Source of the DNA: Linnemannia elongata
Taxonomy: Eukaryota > Mortierellomycota > Mortierellomycetes > Mortierellales > Mortierellaceae
Reading direction: 5' to 3'
Length of the DNA: 64,000 nucleotides
NCBI GenBank assembly: GCA_036320915.1
Contig: JAXBDG010000007.1
Span: 2,666,001 to 2,730,000, forward strand
Each line of letters begins with the position of its first letter. Within the stretch, counting starts at the first letter, position 1. The position numbers and the translations under genes are program-made. The notes under the pieces are model-generated. The model saw nothing but the letters and a program-made list of their open reading frames with translations, had not been told where the DNA came from and made no database searches. Shown here in pieces: positions 58,001 to 64,000 of the stretch.

Positions 58001-60376
58001 CCGATTGCGACCGCGCCGACCTCCCCAGCACCAATGGTTCGACACTTCAGCGCAGAGATCAACCCATTCGACCGCGACCGGATTTACTATGACCCCATCT
58101 CACATCAAGCTTATGCACAGACTACCCCACATTCGACTCAGAGTTCTCCAGGAAGCATAAGCCCCAACCATTCTCTGGCTTCGGATCAGCGACATCGACG
58201 GGAGATGCGACAGTATGCCGAGCCTGGTGGAAGTGGTGGCATGGCAACCTATTCATCTGAGAGCCAGTCTCTGGGTGGAATAGTGTCTCCAGAGACACCG
58301 GGTGGGTCCCGTTTCATGGCCTCTCCCAATGGCACTCCGGTTACTGTCTCAGGCAACCAGATTCAAGGCATTCTGTTCGACCCTACCGCATCGCGACCTC
58401 AGGGAACGTTGTCACCATCACCTGGAGGACCTGGCCAAAGAAGAGTTTCCAATGGAAGTGGTCGTTATTCCAGCCACGGGTCTGAGGGCAGTGCCTACGT
58501 GATTCCACCCGCTACTGGAGTCGTCCAGCACCAGCCCTTCTCAGCAATGCATGCACAGCGCACTACCGATGCAGCTGCTGTAAAGACCCAAACACCTTCT
58601 CCAGACCCAACCCCTCCCACGATCTCCCAATCGGCCGTTCTCCCTGCAGGCTATATCCGCTTCAGCAACGGTCAGGTAATGCGACCGGGCGGTACTCGCT
58701 CCCCTCTAGCCACACCTCCCACGATCACTCAGTCGCCTGGCATCCTGTTCTCGCCACCTACAACCCGGCACTCTGGCATGTCATCGCCCTTGCCCCAGCG
58801 ATCGACTGATCCATTAACACCTCGCGGCGAGAGCGGAGGTACTCACCGTATTATTGGCGCTGACAGCCCCAAGGGATCCCACCCTGTTTTGCACGGTTTG
58901 CCTCCGCCCTTGGCAGTCTCTGCAGCAGGAACGTTTTTGCGGAACAGTCCAGGAGGAGTTACACCCAGTTCTTCCCTTTCTAGTCACGTAACATCACCCC
59001 TTCCCGCCACCACCGAAACCACCACCAACAGGAATCGAATTGGCGCTACCCCCGCCAAGAAAGCCAAAGACACTGGTGCCAAGGCTACGACTTCATTGGT
59101 CAAGAGTGGGGTCGTCGAGCGTGTCAGTCCTCTCGTGAACGTGCTCATCGTCGAAGGTACACCATAGCAGATTCTCTGGGTCAATAGAATTGGACTACAA
59201 CACCCACTGTTCAGTTTCACTAACATTTAGTTTTCCTTTATTTTCTCCTTGCTGTGGATAGATAACATGATTAACCAGACGATTTTGATCAAGTTTATGC
59301 AACGCCGAAAGATCAAGTTTGATGTCGCTTGCAACGGTAGAGAGGCCGTTGACAAGTGGCGTGTCGGCGGATTCCATCTGGTCCTGGTAAGGCTCAATTT
59401 CCTCTTTCCCATCGCGGCTTTAATGTTAATTTTGTATGTGCTTTTGACACGATGCACAGTACAAGCAAGCATGCTAACAACTCTGTCTTTTGTCATGTCT
59501 GAGTAGATGGATATCCAAATGCCGGTGATGGATGGTATTGAGGCGACACGGGAGATTCGTCAACTGGAAAAGGCGCAGAGGATTGGCGTGTTCCCAACTG
59601 ATAAGCCCAACTCGATCGGAAACACCATGAGTCTCATGGCGGCCTCAGCGTCGGCGTCTTCAGCAACATCACTACAAGGAACAACTACCCCATCGTCACC
59701 CTTCCGATCGCCTGTCATTATCGTGGCCTTGACAGCTTCTGCCGAGAGTGAGGAGTCGAGGAATACGGCATTACTGGCAGGTTGTAACGACTATATCACC
59801 AAACCAATTGATCTGCCTTGGTTGGAGCGCAAGATTGTGGAGTGGGGTTGTATGCAGGCGCTGATTGATGTCGATGCCTGGAAGGAATGGAAACGGGATT
59901 TGGACGGCACCAGCCCTGGAAGTCCCAGCGCCGGTCCCTCTGTGGGCGGAACTGCTGGTGCGTCGGCTGCGCTGATGCAGTCGTTGGCGAGTGCAGGAAA
60001 GCTGACCCAAGCTTCGCTCAGGAGACCGTCGAGCACTCGCTGGACCAAGGGCAACAAGGCTGCCGCCGCCGCTGCAGCCGCTGCCGTGGCCGCGAAGAAC
60101 GCAGTGGCAGATGCAGATGCGGCCGCTGTATCAGGACCCGACAATGGATCACCAGCACTCACGCCCGCCAAGACAAAGACAACCCCCAAGTCAGCAGTGT
60201 CAACAGCAGCAACGACATTAACGAAGACGACGGCGGTTGCTGAAGATGCGATTGTTCCAGTGTCGGAACCGTCGCCTGGAATTTCTTTGACGACTACGAA
60301 CGAGACGACAAGCGCGGTTCAGAGTGATTCGTCAACTCTTGTTCCTGACGAGGATTCGCCCCTTATTGTCAACTAG
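55027..60376 (+). CDS. SSK1: Ssk1-type response regulator with membrane helices and degenerate kinase-like region
   Basis: Ssk1 passes the Sln1/hybrid-kinase-Ypd1 phosphorelay to the Ssk2/22 MAPKKK of the HOG stress pathway. Exons 55027-56592, 56693-59156, 59262-59386 and 59507-60376 give 1674 residues (yeast Ssk1 has 712). The receiver at about 1338-1475 is unmistakable: VLIVEDNMINQ, MDIQMPVMDGIEATREIR (phospho-acceptor D1387), VIIVALTAS, GCNDYITKPIDLPWL and the Ssk1-specific EWGCMQALIDVDAWK. Upstream are four hydrophobic helices (about 133-154, 167-186, 281-303, 310-332), a coiled coil (342-398), an N-box-like ALINLIKSIIDSAKSG (about 518-535) with a G-box-like LVKAMGGALEIQ (587), and a receiver-like block (730-955) ending in KPAGPRRVLTAI. 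These are my reading of a decayed hybrid kinase. The rest is low complexity. Start chosen at the first ATG after the A-rich leader; 54889 is an in-frame alternative. Confidence 0.93.
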
Positions 60377-60441
60377 ACAGCGAGGCAACGGGCGATTGTA
60401 CATTATTACCATTTTTTTTGTTGTGTTTTGTTCATGATTTG

Positions 60442-60458
60442 AATAAAAATAAAATAAA
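60442..60458 (+). terminator. Two AATAAA polyadenylation signals for SSK1
   Basis: AATAAA at 60442-60447 and 60453-60458, 66-82 bases after the stop codon, in the short gap before the convergent minus-strand gene. Confidence 0.5.
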
Positions 60459-60587
60459 AGAACCTTGTGGCAGGTTGACACCACGTAGGCCTTCAAGAAA
60501 GAAATGCATGAAAAAAGTCAATGTGCTTGCCTGAGTGTTGTTCCCATGTATATGTGTGAATTAAACCCGTGCAAGAAGGCTATAGAT

Positions 60588-61055
60588 TTATTTCTGGGCG
60601 TTAGAGACGAGGTCAACGACATCTTGGAGGGTCTGGACTTTATCGGCCTGTTCGACGGGGATATCAATGTTACCACCGAGTTCCTGTTCGATCCGGTCCA
60701 GGAGCTGGTAGGTCTTGAAGATGTCCATCCCAAGGTCGTTCTTGAGGTGGGCGGTGGGGGTGATCCTGGCCTTGAGCTCGTCGAGAACTTGTTGGGTGGG
60801 TGCAGGCGTGTGGTCTGGTGGGGGTTGGAGGAGCTGTTCGGTAGACTTGAGGACTAGATCTTGGATCTCTGAAGAATGGGAAGAGGAGGATGTATATTGG
60901 CGATAGCCGGATGAAGAGGAAGAAGGGGTGAGGGAGAGCAGCAAGGAGGTGGTAGGGCGGTAAGGGGCTGCTGCTGCTCCTGAAGCATGAAGTGCGACAG
61001 GAGTAAGGAGGGCACGGGTTAGGGTGGGTTTGCGGGTGAAGAGTTGTCTGAGCAT
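60588..61055 (-). CDS. Mitochondrial acyl-carrier-protein-like protein lacking the phosphopantetheine serine
   Basis: Single exon, 155 residues, ATG at 61055-61053, stop at 60590-60588. The N-terminal 60 residues are rich in Arg, Thr, Ala and Ser without acidic residues (RQLFTRKPTLTRALLTP), a typical mitochondrial targeting sequence. The C-terminal 75 residues match the ACP helical fold: a helix-I-like segment, NDLGMDIFKTYQLLDRIEQEL and the ending DIPVEQADKVQTLQDVVDLV. In functional ACPs the helix II start is D-S-L with the serine carrying 4'-phosphopantetheine; here the codons read Asp-Ile-Phe, so no acyl group could be attached in the normal way. It might be a structural ACP-like subunit (for example partner of LYR proteins) or a specialised paralogue. 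Convergent with SSK1, 211 bp apart. Confidence 0.82.
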   Translation of the reverse strand: MLRQLFTRKPTLTRALLTPVALHASGAAAAPYRPTTSLLLSLTPSSSSSGYRQYTSSSSHSSEIQDLVLKSTEQLLQPPPDHTPAPTQQVLDELKARITPTAHLKNDLGMDIFKTYQLLDRIEQELGGNIDIPVEQADKVQTLQDVVDLVSNAQK

Positions 61056-61586
61056 TTTAAACGAAGGTGTCGGACAGTAAGTTGTAAGGAAGAAAGGTGA
61101 AGTGAATGTTAAAGAACAGCGAAGAGGATGAATGTCAAAGAAGGGAAGAAAGAGATGGAACGAGTGGAGTGTGGGAAAGAGCTGAACGGAGGGTAGATTG
61201 TTGATCAGAACACAGAGTGTGTTATGGCCCTCCACAACAGTGAAGAGCGGGGTGTTAGGGTGACTGCCCAATGAAATGAGAGGAGGATATACAAATTGGG
61301 ATGAGCAACGGGAACAAAAGACTGTCCGTGCCCCTTGGATTGGCCTCTAATAACTCCACTCTATCAGGTCCTGTTTGTCTTTCTGTCGTAGCCTTTTGAC
61401 TTTCGTTCTTTTCTTTTCCCTGTCCTCCTTTCTCCCTTTCTTCTCCACTTCCTCTTGCTGTCAACAACAGCAACCCCGAATAAAACTATCCTTTTTACCG
61501 CACAACAACCACCGCTTAAACGATACATTTATCACGCCCAGCACATTACAACGCAGCAACAACAACAACAGACAAACAGACAGGAT
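61056..61586. promoter_or_regulatory. Divergent promoter region between ACP-like and glycosyltransferase genes
   Basis: 531 bases between two start codons on opposite strands, so both promoters must lie here. The right half is pyrimidine-rich and CA-rich, with a CAA repeat (61552-61571) just before the start at 61587. Confidence 0.45.
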
Positions 61587-63413
61587 ATGGCGACAGGCAC
61601 ACGCAGGACAGTCCGGGTGGCAGCCATCGCCCTCTCTACAATCTTCTTCTTCCTGCTCCTCAGCACCCTCTTCAAGCACTCTTCCAACAACCCCCATCCC
61701 ACAAAACTCAGGTCAGTGCCCTTCAGAGCTCGTGTTATCTTCCCCACAAGGTCACAACAGGGTTTTCACACTAACACGTACCACGTCTGTTGTTGTTACA
61801 CTACTCACTGAAATGCAAACTCTCCAACAGAGTCGAGGAGCCCGTAGTGGTTATCTTGGTCCACCCTTCACCAACTCTCAACCGCGCTGCGAATTTCGAA
61901 CTAAAGCGAGCCATAGCGAGGACATGGGCCAAGGACGTGGAGGATTTTGGAGCAAGTATCTTCTTTGTCGGAGAACATGACGGAGAGACAGTGATGCGGA
62001 GACCAAGCGAGTTCCAGGGCCGTGCACAGTCCCTCTCTATGCGATTCATGGACCCAACAGACAGTGCTGAAGAAGGGACTTCTGGAGGAGGCGGCAATGT
62101 GGGTAGAGGTGGAAGTGCTGTTGGTGGTGCTTCTGGTGTTGGAGGATCTGACGGTGCTGGGGAGGGATACTCCAAGCAGGAGCCCATGCGCAAGATGCTG
62201 ATCCCTTCAATTCTCGAGAACGGGCAGGCTGACAGCGCATCTGGCTTACTCAAGGTACTGGACCATGCTTGCCTTTTTCTAATGGCCTCTTTGACCCTTC
62301 TCCCAGTCCAATTAGTTCAATCTATCTGCGATTGTAACCTGTCTGACGTTGCTACCTCTCCTTCCCCTTGATTAGGCCTATCATTTTCTATACAACAACA
62401 CGAACTGGTATGCAGGACCCATGCTGCACACCTACCCTTTCATACTAACCACCGACACCACACACTACATCCATGTCGAGAACCTCGTCACCACCCTCCT
62501 ATCTTCTCGCCCTCGCCGCCTCCTGACCATGAAAGACGACCACTCCTTCACTGGATCCTTCTCCGAAGCCTCAGAATGCAGTGCAGAGGACTATGGCGAC
62601 AAAGTACCCCCTGTCGTCGTCGACTATCAAAGTTCTACTGCTGTCAAGAAGACGGCTTCGTTGCAGCATACACATTGGACCTTGTCTGGCACCCATTTGG
62701 TGTCGAGACAGTTAGTCGCATTGATCGGACCACACTTACACCAGTGCGTCCTCAACACTGGGTCTGCCTCATCGTCGCCAGTCAGCGGGGACTCTTTAGA
62801 GGGTGGTGAAGCCTTCCAAGAATGCATCCAGCAATGGGCCTCCCACCCACTCTTCTGGAAGAATGGGTACTGTGGCCGCCTTGCCGCCCTCCGCTACGAT
62901 GCCTCTATCCTCAGCTCTCCTGGACCTTATTCCTCCGACCCTCTTTTAGCCTCCTTGTCGTCTTCACAAGGCTCGATCCCATCATCAACTTCAAGATCAA
63001 CCTATGAAACGTTCAGTCGAAAAGACCGGAGAGGACTCCCGTCCCTGTCTCCCTCGCCTGAAACGTTCGAGTCATTTTATCAGATGAAGCAACGCGAACG
63101 CGCTCAAGTCCAAGGCAGGAGGTTGGGATCATACGTCGAGGAAGAGGACGACGGTATGAGTAGAGACGACGAGGACGCCAATCCTGCTGTGAATGCTGGC
63201 AGTAATGACCAAAATACCTTGTCTTCTGATGAGAGAAACGGGAACACAATTGTTCGTGCGACAGCATCATCAGAGAACACAGCCGGATCCACAACACACT
63301 GGATCGTCGGGTCGGGACTGACACAGCCAGAAGATTTCACACTCCTCTATCAGGCACTTATCGATCGCGAAGTAGACGCCCAGCCAGATAACAACGAAGT
63401 CGACGATGAATAA
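61587..63413 (+). CDS. Divergent galactosyltransferase-like (GT31-like) type II membrane protein
   Basis: Exons 61587-61711, 61831-62254 and 62376-63413 give 528 residues. A short basic N-terminus and a single hydrophobic helix (about 10-30; AAIALSTIFFFLLLSTLF) predict a Golgi type II membrane protein. The lumenal start VVVILVHPSP, then FELKRAIARTWAKD and ASIFFVGEHD resemble the opening of GT31 beta-1,3-glycosyltransferases (their R-x-x-IR-x-TW and FLLG motifs). LLKAYHFLYNNTNWYAGP, then FILTTDTTHYIHVENL aligns by eye with the region carrying the metal-binding DDD. Here it reads Asp-Thr-Thr-His, so only the first Asp is kept. A Gly/Ser-rich insert (about 62085-62165) and a charged C-terminal insert are likely disordered. 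Family placement is tentative. Convergent with the next gene, 87 bp apart. Confidence 0.68.
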
Positions 63414-63500
63414 ATACCATATAACCGGAAGTAGAAAACAGTGGAAGCATCGAGTTTATGTATTATCATGGTACTTGCACGAAGTTGTCTATAATAAACC

Positions 63501-64000
63501 TCAATCGAGGGTGCTTTCCAGGACAGCAGCGATTTCAGAGATACTGGGAAGAGGATCTTTCCTTACAATGCTAAGCACCTCCCGGACCTTGGCCGAAACC
63601 ACAGGTGTCCATGCATTCGTGCCTAATGCGAATATAATTAGACAGCAAGATGGTCTTCAGTATCTAATGTCATAATGAAAGACAATACCAACCGTCGACA
63701 TGTACTCATTTCGGCTGGTTTACCTTTCAACTTGGCGACAAGAGTCTTGAGGAGTTCAAGTCCCTGGTTCCGCAAACCAACGTACTTGAAATCCCTCAGA
63801 CTACCCTCCAATAGACTATCAAGGATAAGAACAATCGACTCCTCCGAGACCACCTTTGCCGAAGAAGTGAGGTCCAACTTTTCAAAGAATTTATCCAAAG
63901 ACTCCAAAAGTGCTGCTCGCACATTCCAGATGTTCCGCACAAGAGTCTGACACGTCTTGGTCACAAACTCGCTCGAGTGTTGTTCTAAACGCCATGATAG
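63501..64000 (-). CDS. C-terminus of a helical-repeat protein, possibly proteasome adaptor Ecm29 (partial)
   Basis: Minus-strand gene whose 5' end lies beyond base 64000. Exons in view are 64000-63724 and 63622-63501, with a 101-bp phase-1 intron (GTAAAC...TTAG) and stop TGA at 63503-63501; about 132 residues are visible. Sequence is all-helical and repeat-like: CQTLVRNIWNVRAALLESLDKFFEKL, shortened here to its two helices, then ILDSLLEGSLRDFKYVGLR and LELLKTLVAKLKGTNAW, ending ISEIAAVLESTLD. The general look (short amphipathic helices, 'WNVRAALLESL') suits HEAT-repeat proteins and recalls the C-terminal part of Ecm29, which tethers the proteasome core to its cap. I cannot exclude another HEAT protein. 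Confidence 0.5.

Noticed and set aside
1..64000. tRNA, rRNA, CRISPR array, prokaryotic promoters or ribosome binding sites
   Set aside because: No tRNA T-loop/D-loop pairs, rRNA stretches or spaced direct repeats were recognised, and the gene structure is eukaryotic.

Overview
The window is nuclear DNA of a filamentous fungus. Genes are split by spliceosomal introns (29 inferred here, typically about 100-120 bp, GT..AG), coding sequence is GC-rich against AT-rich intergenic DNA, and most genes follow long pyrimidine-rich leaders with (CT)n or poly-T runs. Fungal-type genes are present: a Ssk1 response regulator, Pma1 H+-ATPase, a Cys3-type cystathionine gamma-lyase, an INO80 subunit Arp8, and allantoin-degradation enzymes. 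Long gene-free spacers, expanded low-complexity inserts and the mix of families suggest an early-diverging fungus such as Mortierellomycotina, but that placement is inference.

Layout. 1-832: 3' part of an M14 zinc carboxypeptidase. 1631-3862: membrane-anchored double-psi beta-barrel (expansin-like) protein. 3863-9533: a 5.7-kb stretch with no supported gene. 9534-13570: two unrecognised low-complexity proteins. 14082-19620: RPAP1. 21036-22215: small secreted GPI-type protein. 23613-26706: cystathionine gamma-lyase with a 1.5-kb intron. 27044-31082: ARP8 in eight exons. 33341-34249 (minus): secreted acidic protein. 34250-39966: another long spacer. 39967-42322: allantoicase fused to ureidoglycolate lyase. 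42835-45766: GAD/CSAD-type PLP decarboxylase. 45767-50721: third long spacer. 50722-53877: plasma-membrane H+-ATPase. 55027-60376: Ssk1-type response regulator. 60588-61055 (minus): acyl-carrier-protein-like protein. 61587-63413: divergent GT31-like glycosyltransferase. 63501-64000 (minus): C-terminus of a HEAT-like protein, possibly Ecm29.

The genes do not form a cluster; they are ordinary housekeeping, signalling, wall and nitrogen genes. The best candidate for something new is the Ssk1 protein. Ahead of its canonical receiver it carries four predicted membrane helices and what look like decayed histidine-kinase, ATPase and receiver domains, as if a membrane hybrid kinase became a kinase-dead adaptor. 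Two further leads are the allantoicase-ureidoglycolate lyase fusion, which puts two consecutive steps of purine-nitrogen recovery on one chain, and an acyl-carrier-like protein lacking the serine that carries phosphopantetheine.

Gene models were made by reading splice junctions by eye and checking phase and family continuity. No alignment or search was run.
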